Below, one piece after another: positions 1-8,178 of a stretch of DNA of 20,376 bases. Where the stretch lies: positions 1 through 20,376 of IMG/VR virus record IMGVR_UViG_3300025413_000150, one strand, 5' to 3'. The notes under the pieces were generated by a model that was not told where the DNA came from, ran no database searches, and worked only from the letters and a program-made list of their open reading frames with translations. The first letter of the stretch is position 1. Every line of letters begins with the position of its first letter. This DNA is from a virus. The translations under genes and the position numbers were made by a program.

Positions 1-197
1 TCATAAATTTTTTCAGCAAAATCAGGTGAAGTATAAATCACCATGTCATTTTTGATTTTGGCTAAATTTGTAAAGAATTCAAAATAGGTATCAACAGACC
101 TATGTTCATAAAAAGGAAGAACTCGGCCATATTTGGTTTTCGGCAATCTTCCACGGCCAATATCAAAGAATGCTGTTACAATTGTAATATCACTCAT
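1..197 (-). CDS. HtrL/YibB-like protein, N-terminal part (partial)
   Basis: This is the first ~65 codons of a gene that continues beyond base 1 of the window. Its ATG is at 197-195. The N-terminus reads MSDITIVTAFFDIGRG, which resembles the start of HtrL/YibB family proteins. That family has no settled function but often lies in surface-polysaccharide clusters and looks glycosyltransferase-like. The start codon overlaps the stop of the upstream glycosyltransferase (TGA at 192-190) by a few bases, so translation is probably coupled. It is the last visible gene of a four-gene glycan cluster. The family call rests on the short N-terminal motif only, because the rest of the protein is missing. 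Confidence 0.6.
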   Translation of the reverse strand, partial: MSDITIVTAFFDIGRGRLPKTKYGRVLPFYEHRSVDTYFEFFTNLAKIKNDMVIYTSPDFAEKIY

Positions 198-1038
198 ATT
201 TTTCCTCAAGTATTTTTTTCCAATTTGGAACCCTATTGTATTGGTGAACCATCACATATTTTTCACCAAAACTGTTATAAACAAATCCATCTTCAAATGT
301 TGGTTCTTTACACAATAGATTAGGTTTAAATTGATTCATTTTACTTGGATCAACCATCGTACCACATTGACAAGCCCAATTAGTATCACCACTATTGAAA
401 TTGGTAATTGACTTATACGGCTCAGTTGACAATAACACATTAACAGCAGCTTGGTCAGGTACAGGATTTCTGATGCCTTCAATCATTAATGCTAATGTCA
501 GAGAGTAATCAATGAATGTTTTAAATTCACCTGCCATTGATCCGGCGTTATAGATTTGTGTTTCGGCCATGTAATCTCGAATATCTGGTCCAAAACATTG
601 ACCAATATTATCGTAACCCCAAGGTTCGTCTTTGTATTTCAAACCTTCACCGCCATAATTAAGTTTTTTATCACCCATATTTTTGGTCAGCCATTCAGAA
701 GGATCAGACTGAAACACAATATCAACATCGGTAGAGATGACGTACCGAATGTCTTTTAGGTCTTTTAGGAATTTCCAATAGAAATAATGTCTGAGTGTTG
801 GTACTTGATAACCAAATCCATCAGCAAAATGAAATCCATTGTTTTCTTTGTTTCTTTGTTGACTCACTACAAAAATTTCAAAGCCGTGATCTTTTAGTTT
901 TTCGATTGTATCGTCCAAGACATTGAACACAATCATACCTTTGCGACCAGAATATCCCGTTCTTTCTAAAGAATGAACCCAATGTTTAATCTTTTCAAAA
1001 TCATATATCGATATAGCCGATATCACTAAATCATCCAT
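190..1038 (-). CDS. GT-A-type glycosyltransferase-like protein
   Basis: A 282-residue protein of hexosyltransferase type. A predicted beta strand ends in the DxD motif STDVDIVF (D104, D106), which in GT-A enzymes binds the metal and nucleotide-sugar. The upstream region (AISIYDFEKIKHWVHSLE) has the alternating pattern of a nucleotide-binding Rossmann-like half. The motif NAGSMAGE near the middle resembles the conserved acceptor-side segment of GT8-like enzymes. Its start overlaps the end of the SDR gene, and its stop overlaps the HtrL/YibB-like start, so the genes form one operon. It probably adds a sugar to a phage or host glycan. Donor and acceptor cannot be told from the sequence. Confidence 0.7.
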   Translation of the reverse strand: MDDLVISAISIYDFEKIKHWVHSLERTGYSGRKGMIVFNVLDDTIEKLKDHGFEIFVVSQQRNKENNGFHFADGFGYQVPTLRHYFYWKFLKDLKDIRYVISTDVDIVFQSDPSEWLTKNMGDKKLNYGGEGLKYKDEPWGYDNIGQCFGPDIRDYMAETQIYNAGSMAGEFKTFIDYSLTLALMIEGIRNPVPDQAAVNVLLSTEPYKSITNFNSGDTNWACQCGTMVDPSKMNQFKPNLLCKEPTFEDGFVYNSFGEKYVMVHQYNRVPNWKKILEEKYE

Positions 1039-1838
1039 AATTTTATTCCCATGTTATAAAAATCATTACTGTAATTTGAAATTTTAATCTTCATATTACA
1101 AGCATCTTCTAACTTTGTATTATCTAATATAAATTGTTCCTTGGCAAGCGAATCTACTTGAATGAAATTGCCTTGGCCATAACCTAGAATAAGACCTCTT
1201 GCTATCTTGGATATTTCCAATCCAAAATCAGAACTCAAGTTGTATATTCCTTTTGGTCTTATCTCACAGATTTTTTTCAACAATTCACAAACTCGTTCTA
1301 TACTTATAAAGTCTCGTTTGATACTTTTTTCCATATCATATTTGATAGTACCAGTAGCTTTTAGTTGGTTCATACAATAACCTACAAAAGAACTTCTACC
1401 TAATTCAAAACCATAAATGTTTGAACCCCTCAGTATCGTTAGATTTTCTACATTTTCGGTTAAGAATTTTTCTGTGAGAGATTTGTTTTCACTATATCGA
1501 TCAAAAGGATTTAATGGATGCCTTTCGCTATAACGTGCTATTATAGGTGAATTTCCATAAACTTTTCTGGTACTCATCATAATATAATGACAACCAGATT
1601 CTGCAGCTTTCACTCCAACAAGCCAATCTAAGTCATAGGCTTCATTATAGGTTTGAGTTTTATATTCATACGCAATAGCACAATTGATAACCACATCATA
1701 TCTTTTTAAATCAACATGATGTAAGTGACTATAAGGTACAATGTGAGCAAGAACATCATCATGCTCTAGAGAAATACTATTGTAGAAATTACGGCCAATA
1801 AAACTATTGTCACCAACTATTAAGACTCGGCTCGCCAT
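1026..1838 (-). CDS. Extended SDR: NAD-dependent epimerase/dehydratase
   Basis: A 270-residue nucleotide-sugar epimerase/dehydratase-type protein. The N-terminus RVLIVGDNSFIGRN is a Rossmann dinucleotide-binding motif with glycines at about residues 9 and 15. The catalytic Tyr-Lys pair is seen in YSENK (Y115, K119), and the serine region MMSTRKVYG precedes it at the usual distance. The protein is somewhat shorter than the ~310-340 residues usual for the family, so the C-terminal substrate domain is reduced. The ATG lies inside the 3' end of the GT2 gene (19-bp overlap). Between two glycosyltransferases, it most likely makes or modifies an activated sugar for them. The exact substrate is unknown. 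Confidence 0.8.
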   Translation of the reverse strand: MASRVLIVGDNSFIGRNFYNSISLEHDDVLAHIVPYSHLHHVDLKRYDVVINCAIAYEYKTQTYNEAYDLDWLVGVKAAESGCHYIMMSTRKVYGNSPIIARYSERHPLNPFDRYSENKSLTEKFLTENVENLTILRGSNIYGFELGRSSFVGYCMNQLKATGTIKYDMEKSIKRDFISIERVCELLKKICEIRPKGIYNLSSDFGLEISKIARGLILGYGQGNFIQVDSLAKEQFILDNTKLEDACNMKIKISNYSNDFYNMGIKLWMI

Positions 1839-2536
1839 GGGAAAACTCCATTATATTTTTTATTCATCACTTCATTACCATTTTTGAAAAAATCGGCATT
1901 AACAGAACCTGCATTACCATCAACACGATAATTAACCGTATATTTACCAGTACATTCATAATTTTTGAAATATTGTTGTAACGCTGAATAGAATACTCTA
2001 TCTTGGCCCCAACCGCCATGCCATACTGAAGCTAATTGTATTGCAACTTTTGTTCTAAGGCAATATGAATTAGTATCTATATGATTGATGCCATGATATG
2101 TTTGCCACTTACCAAGAGACTCACAATCGTCATTACAAATGTAGTCGCCAAGTTTACCACATATTTTTCTGAGTGAATAAACCCAATCAGCATTCGTAGA
2201 AGTCATTGTTTTTAAACAACTTTCTATGTGGTTATTTTCCAACCAACAATCCTGATCCAAATATCCTACAAATTCTGTGTCAATCAGGTGGGTAAAAGAA
2301 GCATATATACGGTGTCCGTAAAAACCATTAGCACCAACATTAATTGGTAAGTATGATACCTTTAGATTAGGATTACCAAGGTAATCATCCAATATTACCT
2401 TAGAAGCTCCCCTGAACTTTTCACCATCAACAACGACATAACAAGTGGTCGATTCGGTTTGATTCAATACAGACTCTATAGCACTTCTAAGAGTTGGTGC
2501 ACCAGTTGTTGGTATAATCACAGTCACTTTATTCAT
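1820..2536 (-). CDS. Family 2 glycosyltransferase
   Basis: A 238-residue GT2-type transferase. The start MNKVTVIIPTTGAPTLRSAI and the following SVLNQT are the classic GT2 opening (beta strand, then a helix with the Asn-Gln pair). YVVVDGEK gives the nucleotide-binding Asp, and GYLDQDCWLE (D94, D96) is the DxD-type metal site. The later segment HGGWGQDRVFYSAL has a GxDxxF-type pattern like the acceptor/catalytic region of the family. It is the first gene of the four-gene glycan operon and is separated by only 14 bases from the preceding 394-codon gene. It probably transfers a hexose from a nucleotide sugar in the cytoplasm. The acceptor is unknown. Confidence 0.85.
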   Translation of the reverse strand: MNKVTVIIPTTGAPTLRSAIESVLNQTESTTCYVVVDGEKFRGASKVILDDYLGNPNLKVSYLPINVGANGFYGHRIYASFTHLIDTEFVGYLDQDCWLENNHIESCLKTMTSTNADWVYSLRKICGKLGDYICNDDCESLGKWQTYHGINHIDTNSYCLRTKVAIQLASVWHGGWGQDRVFYSALQQYFKNYECTGKYTVNYRVDGNAGSVNADFFKNGNEVMNKKYNGVFPWRAES

Positions 2537-2550
2537 AATTATTCCTAAAT

Positions 2551-3735
2551 TTAATATAGTTTTCCAAAAGGTCCGTATTCACCACCACCTTTTTTAGCAC
2601 CAGCAAACACAAGTTTTGTTCCCAATTCTTCGACTTGTTTCTTACTTAATTTAGCTAAAGAAGCAAATATAGCAACTTGTTGACATTTTGAATTTGCTGT
2701 AACTGGTTTACCTTTTTCAGTATTTACAAACATAGCTCTCATATTTTTAATAAATTCTTTTTCATCTTTTATACCAGTTTCAATATAAGATTTGGATTTT
2801 ATTGTGTTAAACATTTTAACAAATTCATCTTCTCTTTTTAAGAACTCGGCTGTATCTAAAGGATAATCTAAAGCTGAGTCTAATATAGGCACTTTATATT
2901 CTCTGAACAATTGTCTAACGTAATCAGCTTGAGCTTTACCCAATCTAGCTTTCGTGGCAAGAGATGATTTAGGTTCAAATTTTTGAAAAGAATATTTTGA
3001 ACTACTTTGACCCCTTATATCTATTTTATAAGTAACTTCTTTTCCACCTTCTTCACCTTTTAACCAAAATTCAGCTCCAGCACTTACTGGCTTACTTTTA
3101 CCTGCTGATGTTCCTGTTTGTAAGGCCAATTCAACTCTTAGTTTGTCTAAAGTGAAGCTTGGTTTTTTAGTATCTTCAAATTCAACATCTTTAACATTAA
3201 CTTCTTCATATTTTGCTTGTTTACCCGACACTTTTTTTAACGATACACCAACAACTTTTCTTTCTTTGAATAATGTTCTCAGATAAGCATTTAATTGTTG
3301 TATCGTATCAAAATCGCCTTTTTTAACAAGTTTTTCTATATCAGAAATAACCTTTTTTTCATTCTGTATACACCAAATATCAGCTGGATCCCAAGTATCT
3401 TTTTTAGAAATTCCATATTTGTCTTTAACTAATTTGGAAATAAAATCCATAAATCCATATTCTCTGTTAAATTCTGTGAATTTAGAATTGGAAAATTCTT
3501 CCAACATCTTTTCTTGTTGTAGAAAAAATACTTGTAACCAATCAGCTGTGATTTGTGGATATATTCCCTTTGGTCCACCTAATTCAGAATATTTTGGATC
3601 TTTAGTGATATCTTCCCATTTAGTATATCTTCTATTATCTTTTAGTGCTCGTCTAAAAATCCAAGCTGAACCTAATTCTTGGCGTCTTGTTCTTTCGGTT
3701 GAACTTAATCCATCATCGGTTATTTTTGTGGCCAT
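2551..3735 (-). CDS. Conserved phage protein of unknown function (possible nuclease fold)
   Basis: A 394-residue, lysine-rich soluble protein; I cannot name its family with confidence. No signal peptide or membrane segment is visible. Residues ~112-190 contain DPADIW, a following strand and then VVGVSLKKV. The spacing Asp...GxSxKK resembles a PD-(D/E)xK nuclease core (Asp from PADIW, Lys from SLKK), but this is a weak, manual pattern. A later block IDIRGQSSSKYSFQKFEPK looks like another conserved beta strand. A late promoter-like TATAAATA lies ~90 bases upstream inside the previous gene, suggesting late expression. It could instead be a structural protein. Confidence 0.55.
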   Translation of the reverse strand: MATKITDDGLSSTERTRRQELGSAWIFRRALKDNRRYTKWEDITKDPKYSELGGPKGIYPQITADWLQVFFLQQEKMLEEFSNSKFTEFNREYGFMDFISKLVKDKYGISKKDTWDPADIWCIQNEKKVISDIEKLVKKGDFDTIQQLNAYLRTLFKERKVVGVSLKKVSGKQAKYEEVNVKDVEFEDTKKPSFTLDKLRVELALQTGTSAGKSKPVSAGAEFWLKGEEGGKEVTYKIDIRGQSSSKYSFQKFEPKSSLATKARLGKAQADYVRQLFREYKVPILDSALDYPLDTAEFLKREDEFVKMFNTIKSKSYIETGIKDEKEFIKNMRAMFVNTEKGKPVTANSKCQQVAIFASLAKLSKKQVEELGTKLVFAGAKKGGGEYGPFGKLY

Positions 3736-3736
3736 T

Positions 3737-4864
3737 TTACCTAATAATTTGAATGTCTTTGCCTGATGTCCAAACTTCTAGTTCGGTACGCAATCTACCC
3801 TCAGATTTAAGAGTTTCATATCTATTTATAGCTTTGTTTCGCCACCATTCAACAAGATTTTTTAATTCATGTTTTTCATAGTTTTCACCAGGAATTAACG
3901 TGTCTGTTTTTCCATTGACATAATCAACCATATTACTGAAACCATAATCTGAAGTATAATATCTTTTCTTTTCAGTTAGATTCTTGGCATCTTCAATAGT
4001 CTTTTCAAATAGTTGTCCTTCTGGTGTGCCTTTAAGTGCAGCTTTTGTCATAGCAATAATCTTAGTAAATGTTCTCAATTTACGGCTAGTTGTTGATTCA
4101 TCTTCACCTAATATATCACCACCAACTTTGCTCTCAACATATTCTTTGAGTGATTGATATCTTTCACCGTGCATCATGGGTACCATATCAGATTCGGTTA
4201 ATCCTTTGAATCGAATATAAGGTTTCATGCCGTCATATTGTGATACAGTTTTGGCCGTACCATAAAGACTGGTAGTTTCAAATAAACAAATATTAGCATT
4301 GTATTTCTTATTTACAATTTCTCTAACTGTGTGTGAAGTACAGATAGCAGCTAGTAATTTACCGCCAAGATAATTAAATCCAAAGGGTTGTGCTGGTACA
4401 ATCACAAAACCCATGATGGCAGAATCATTGAATCGTTTAGGAAACTCTTTGTTCTGTATCCAAACTTGTCCAAGCATTTCATTTCGGGGTTTCATATAGA
4501 TGACTGGCGAACCAAGTCTAATGAATCCTAGAATCTTTCCTGTGTTCTTTTCTCTGACAGCCAATTGTATATTGCGACCAACAGGTGCTTTATTAACGTG
4601 TGATGAAGTGATACTCAATAATGTTTCCCACATAGCACCATTCATTTCAATTACTTCAATATCCATGTCTTTTGGGTGCATAGAGAAGTCTGAAAACAAA
4701 TCGTCTTCAGGTGGAAATAGTGATGATCCAATAGAATCAAGAGATTTTAATTTCTCATCTCTCATGTATTGTTCAATATCACCAAAATTAGCAAAGTAAT
4801 CTTGAAATGCCTTAGAACAATATAGTGCTTCTTCAGTTGTTAAATTCATTTGTATGGATGCCAT
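3737..4864 (-). CDS. DUF4338-like protein
   Basis: About 375 residues from the ATG at 4864 (MASIQMNL); an in-frame TTG six bases upstream is possible but less likely. The central part carries a run typical of DUF4338: a strand ILGFIRLGSPVIYM, then MGFVIVPAQPFGFNYLGGK, then LLAAICTSHTVREIV, then ICLFETTSLYG. DUF4338 proteins occur in phages and in some anti-phage loci. Their biochemical activity is not established, although a GNAT-like fold has been suggested for related regions. The gene overlaps the end of the preceding small gene and has one base before the next gene's ATG, so it belongs to the same transcript. The family call is from memory of the pattern. Confidence 0.65.
   Translation of the reverse strand: MASIQMNLTTEEALYCSKAFQDYFANFGDIEQYMRDEKLKSLDSIGSSLFPPEDDLFSDFSMHPKDMDIEVIEMNGAMWETLLSITSSHVNKAPVGRNIQLAVREKNTGKILGFIRLGSPVIYMKPRNEMLGQVWIQNKEFPKRFNDSAIMGFVIVPAQPFGFNYLGGKLLAAICTSHTVREIVNKKYNANICLFETTSLYGTAKTVSQYDGMKPYIRFKGLTESDMVPMMHGERYQSLKEYVESKVGGDILGEDESTTSRKLRTFTKIIAMTKAALKGTPEGQLFEKTIEDAKNLTEKKRYYTSDYGFSNMVDYVNGKTDTLIPGENYEKHELKNLVEWWRNKAINRYETLKSEGRLRTELEVWTSGKDIQIIR
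3823..3830 (-). promoter_or_regulatory. T4-type late promoter (TATAAATA), inside a CDS
   Basis: An exact match to the T4 late -10 element on the minus strand, within the 3' end of the DUF4338-like gene. It lies ~90 bases upstream of the 394-codon gene. It needs only the -10 octamer, as in T4 where gp55 recognises it. An 8-base match in AT-rich DNA can arise by chance, and the location inside a CDS lowers confidence. Confidence 0.4.
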
Positions 4865-5100
4865 ATGCAATAGTAAGGATCAAATGCCCAGCCTTTTGGA
4901 GGATTTAAAGGATCAAATTTTAATGGATTAACTAATGGAGATGTTGCTTCTTCATAGTATTCTTTATAAATGCGAGAAATTTCTTCTCTGGATTTTTCAT
5001 CTGTATATTCATGAGCCATGCGGCTGCCTTCATCAATTAAAGAAAATCCTGGAAACCAAGTCCAAGGCCATATCCAATGTGAAAAAAACTTTTTAATCAT
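4846..5100 (-). CDS. Small protein with hydrophobic, Trp-rich N-terminus
   Basis: About 84 residues from the ATG at 5100 (MIKKFFSHWIWPWTWFPGF). I prefer this start because it overlaps the stop of the preceding gene as ATGA; an upstream in-frame start would overlap that gene by ~45 bases. The first ~22 residues are hydrophobic and tryptophan-rich, compatible with peripheral or single-pass membrane association. The middle (TDEKSREEISRIYKEYYEE) is a charged helix, and the C-terminus is rich in Pro, Trp and Tyr. I do not recognise the family. Its place behind a three-helix membrane protein suggests the two act together at the inner membrane, which is only inference. Confidence 0.6.
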   Translation of the reverse strand: MIKKFFSHWIWPWTWFPGFSLIDEGSRMAHEYTDEKSREEISRIYKEYYEEATSPLVNPLKFDPLNPPKGWAFDPYYCIWHPYK

Positions 5101-5447
5101 ATTAAATGTTGTGCCAGTACCATTGCGCTTAACCAAAACCACATGGTGTTAAAACCTACTAGTGTGGGCAATGCCTTTTTACGGCTAGCCCAAATTAATG
5201 TTGCTGATGTAATCAAAGTCAGATAATAAAGTTGCCAAATATTAATACCAAAAATTAATCCAGGAATAATAATAATTGCTTTAGCGGTCCATGATAAAAA
5301 TTCAATTATGTTATAGTCTGTCCAATATGATTTTTTAAACCACATAGAGTAACATTCTTTGATAGCCGACCAAGTAATATGCGTATATAAAATAGTTATA
5401 CACACCACACTAAAAAATGTTGCGTAAATAATTTGTTCATTTGTCAT
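5097..5447 (-). CDS. Small multi-pass membrane protein
   Basis: A 116-residue protein with about three to four hydrophobic segments: residues ~6-24 (IIYATFFSVVCITILYTHI), ~52-68 (WTAKAIIIIPGLIFGI), ~70-86 and ~96-114 (FNTMWFWLSAMVLAQHL). The ATG overlaps the stop of the helicase gene as ATGA, so it is translationally coupled to a replication gene. No known motif is seen. Holins can look like this, but the position behind gp41 and not beside a lysis enzyme does not favour that role. Another reading is a membrane anchor for the replication machinery or a superinfection-type protein. Function unknown. Confidence 0.65.
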   Translation of the reverse strand: MTNEQIIYATFFSVVCITILYTHITWSAIKECYSMWFKKSYWTDYNIIEFLSWTAKAIIIIPGLIFGINIWQLYYLTLITSATLIWASRKKALPTLVGFNTMWFWLSAMVLAQHLI

Positions 5448-6835
5448 ACTTTAAATCCTCCAAAATCTTTTCGTTCTCTTGTACCAAATGTATTAAGAGG
5501 TTTATCTTCACCTTTATGACCAGCATCAGCCAAGAAGTCATTTTCAACTTGTGCTATATCATATAGTTTCATCTTTGCTCTATCAATACCCAACGTGAAT
5601 CTTTTGAAATACGTTGGATCATTGTATCTATTCTTCAATTGTTTGACCATGATTTGACCAACTTCTTCCAATTCTTCGGAAGAAATCAAAGCAAACATCA
5701 AGTCAGCTGTCGCAGGCAAACCAAAAGACTCACTTGTATCTTCGAGTCCGGGGTCGGAAGAGGAATATCCTGACCTTGTTGTTTGAGTTGCAGAGACAAT
5801 GGGGACTCCGAATTCAACGGCCAGACCTCGCAATTCTTCTGCAATTGCTTTAACATAGGTATAGGAATTAACGTTGGCTCCTGCTTTGATTCTGGCTGAA
5901 CAACAAATATTAAGATAGTCGATAAAAATAATATCAGGAACAAAAGACTTTTTAAGATTAAGCTCATTTAGAAGTGTCCTAAAGTGTATAGATGATGCCG
6001 ATGCGGTAGGATACTCTTTGATGATTAACTTACCTGTGGTCTTTTCACGGAGTCTGGATATCTTTCTGTCAAACATATCTTTTGGCAATTCAACCAAAGA
6101 ATCAACAGTCACATCAAGGAGATTTGCATCTATCCTTTCAGCAATACGTTCTTCAGCCATTTCCATAGTGATGTACAATACATTTTTACCCTGAGACATA
6201 CAGCCAGCGGCAACATGACACATAAACAAAGACTTACCCACACCAGTCCCAGCCAATGCAATGTTAAGTGTCTTGGCAGGAAGACCACCCTTGGTGATTT
6301 TGTTGAAGAATTCGAGGTCAAATGGAATTCGTTCTTCTTTTCTGTGGTAGAATTCATATCGTTCATCAGAGTTTTCTAAGTAATCGTGGCCAACGGAGTT
6401 GTCAAAGCTTACCGCCAAGGCGTCTGATAGTATCTTGGGAATCGCACCTTTCTCTTGGGTTTTATCTTTCCCTTCGAGTATAGAAATAGACCCCAATACT
6501 GCATTGTAGATAGCCTTTTCTTGAACAAAGGACTCCGTTTTGTCAACAAGCCATTGAATCTTGGATTCTTCTCCGCTAGACGAAACAATCTCTTTAAGAT
6601 ACGATTCGGATTTTTCCACCTCATCATTTGTGAGATTTCGTTTCTCTTTGATGGCCAATTCAATTGCTTCAACCGTTGGTGAAGAATTGTAAGCATTTGT
6701 GAATGAAAGGATCTCATTGAATATCAGTCTTTCGGTTCTATCAGTAAAATATTCTGCTTTTAGAAATGGTAATACTTTGCGGATATATTCCTCATTATAA
6801 ACCAAATTCCTTAGTATCGTCTGTTCCAGTTTCAT
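5444..6835 (-). CDS. 41: Replicative DNA helicase, gp41/DnaB type
   Basis: About 463 residues. It resembles the T4 gp41 family of hexameric 5'-3' helicases that unwind the fork and partner the primase. Residues ~1-120 form the helical N-terminal domain (DnaB-N-like). The RecA-like motor follows, with Walker A ALAGTGVGKS (about residues 193-202), a conserved Glu region NVLYITMEMAEE, Walker B PDIIFIDYLNI (about 305) and the downstream SATQTTRSGYSS (DnaB H3-like). The ATG at 6835 is preferred over an in-frame TTG three bases upstream, with AGGA about 8 bases before it. It overlaps the 106-codon gene by about 40 bases. Length fits the family (T4 gp41 is 475 residues). Confidence 0.92.
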   Translation of the reverse strand: MKLEQTILRNLVYNEEYIRKVLPFLKAEYFTDRTERLIFNEILSFTNAYNSSPTVEAIELAIKEKRNLTNDEVEKSESYLKEIVSSSGEESKIQWLVDKTESFVQEKAIYNAVLGSISILEGKDKTQEKGAIPKILSDALAVSFDNSVGHDYLENSDERYEFYHRKEERIPFDLEFFNKITKGGLPAKTLNIALAGTGVGKSLFMCHVAAGCMSQGKNVLYITMEMAEERIAERIDANLLDVTVDSLVELPKDMFDRKISRLREKTTGKLIIKEYPTASASSIHFRTLLNELNLKKSFVPDIIFIDYLNICCSARIKAGANVNSYTYVKAIAEELRGLAVEFGVPIVSATQTTRSGYSSSDPGLEDTSESFGLPATADLMFALISSEELEEVGQIMVKQLKNRYNDPTYFKRFTLGIDRAKMKLYDIAQVENDFLADAGHKGEDKPLNTFGTRERKDFGGFKV

Positions 6836-7115
6836 CAATTATATCCTGTTCCATGTTGGAAGTCATTATCTCTACCAGTAAATCACCAATATAATTTTTG
6901 AAGGTGTCATCCTTCTCCAACTTATTTGGCTTCATAACTGGTGATTCTAACACATCATAAGCAAAAAGTAAATGAGCACCGTCAGGTTCCTCTTTTATTT
7001 TTACTTTACCATATTTGAATGTGGTATTCTTATATGGTCCTTCTAAAAATTTAATGTGTGCTATTGCATCATCTTCTTTAGGATAAATGAAACAATAATC
7101 TATGCCTTCTACCAT
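6795..7115 (-). CDS. Small conserved protein between UvsX and gp41
   Basis: A 106-residue acidic soluble protein. The first ~60 residues alternate beta strands (DYCFIYPKE, AIAHIKFLEG, TTFKYGKVKIKE, HLLFAYDVLES), so a small beta barrel is plausible. The last ~40 residues are helical and very acidic. No signal peptide or membrane segment is seen. It starts one base after the uvsX stop, with a GGTGGAA ribosome site inside uvsX, and ends inside the helicase gene. T4 has gene 40, a helicase-assembly factor, at this position, but I see no sequence similarity to it. Function is inferred only from location: a possible helper in recombination or helicase loading. Confidence 0.65.
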   Translation of the reverse strand: MVEGIDYCFIYPKEDDAIAHIKFLEGPYKNTTFKYGKVKIKEEPDGAHLLFAYDVLESPVMKPNKLEKDDTFKNYIGDLLVEIMTSNMEQDIIDETGTDDTKEFGL

Positions 7116-7116
7116 T

Positions 7117-8169
7117 TTATTCCACCGTTTCTTCCATGTCTTCTGTTTGCATGATACTACCAGAAGCTACACGATATTTACCTTCAACATAAGATTTGAA
7201 TGATTCGGATTCCAATATAGAAGTCCAAAACTCAGAACTATCCGTATCTTTTTCACGATATTTTTTATCTTCAACTTCACCAGTTTCAAAATCTACCTTT
7301 GAATACCAACCATTGCTAGGCTTAACCACATGTCCTGATTCGAGTGCAATATCAAGTAGACCAGACCACTTACTAATGCCACCGTCAAAAGATACAGAAA
7401 CAGGGATTTTAGATTTTTCTTTAACATATCGGGATTTTTCCACATTGATTATAAAATTGTAACCAGTAACTTCTGTGCCGTCTTTCTCTTGTTGACGGCC
7501 AATAATAAAGATATTATCAGCAGAGTAATAAGAACCTGTACCACCACCAACGATTGCTTTAGGAAACATTCCTATTTCCATGTATGTATGATTAACAACA
7601 ATCATTGGAATATCTTTCATTGATAGATGTGGTGTGACCATTCTAAACAATGATTTGATTTGTTTTGCTCTTGACATATCCGCTACAGACTTCTCAGCCA
7701 AAGCATCTTCAACTTCTTTCTTTGATGCCAAGTTACCAATTGAATCAATAATGATAATCAATTTATCAGTACGTTCCAACTGTGTTAATTGTGTCATCAC
7801 ATCGAATTTGAGTTGTTCAATATCAGTAAGCGGAGTGTGAAGCACCCGATTAGTGTCAATACCAAAAGAATCAAAATAGGATTGAGGAGTACCAAACTCA
7901 GAATCATAAAACAACAAAGCGGAGTCTTCATATTTGTCCAGATAAGATTTAGCCATCAATAAGGAAAATGCTGTCTTAAAATGCTTGGATGGACCTGCCC
8001 ACATTGTAAGACCTGGAGTTAGACCACCGTCCAACTTACCAGAAAGTGCCACATTAACAATTGGCACAGCCGTTGGTATCATATCTTTGTCATTAAAGAA
8101 TTTTGATTTCGCTAGAATGGCAGATTCTTTGATACTGCTATTCTTTTTAATTTTGTCTAATATACTCAT
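7117..8169 (-). CDS. uvsX: UvsX, RecA-like recombinase
   Basis: A 350-residue strand-exchange protein of the T4 UvsX group. UvsX coats ssDNA and drives recombination-dependent replication and repair. The phage-type Walker A GPSKHFKT is at about residues 59-66 (T4 has GPSKxFKS). Walker B is KLIIIIDSIGNL at about 138, and the segment MIVVNHTYMEIGMF plus GGGTGSYYSADNI matches the L1/L2 DNA-binding region. The C-terminus is acidic, as in RecA-type proteins. Length is a little below T4 UvsX (391). An AAGGAA ribosome site sits eight bases before the ATG. It lies between gp43 and gp41, the usual replication module of T4-like phages. Confidence 0.95.
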   Translation of the reverse strand: MSILDKIKKNSSIKESAILAKSKFFNDKDMIPTAVPIVNVALSGKLDGGLTPGLTMWAGPSKHFKTAFSLLMAKSYLDKYEDSALLFYDSEFGTPQSYFDSFGIDTNRVLHTPLTDIEQLKFDVMTQLTQLERTDKLIIIIDSIGNLASKKEVEDALAEKSVADMSRAKQIKSLFRMVTPHLSMKDIPMIVVNHTYMEIGMFPKAIVGGGTGSYYSADNIFIIGRQQEKDGTEVTGYNFIINVEKSRYVKEKSKIPVSVSFDGGISKWSGLLDIALESGHVVKPSNGWYSKVDFETGEVEDKKYREKDTDSSEFWTSILESESFKSYVEGKYRVASGSIMQTEDMEETVE

Positions 8170-8178
8170 TGTGTTCCT

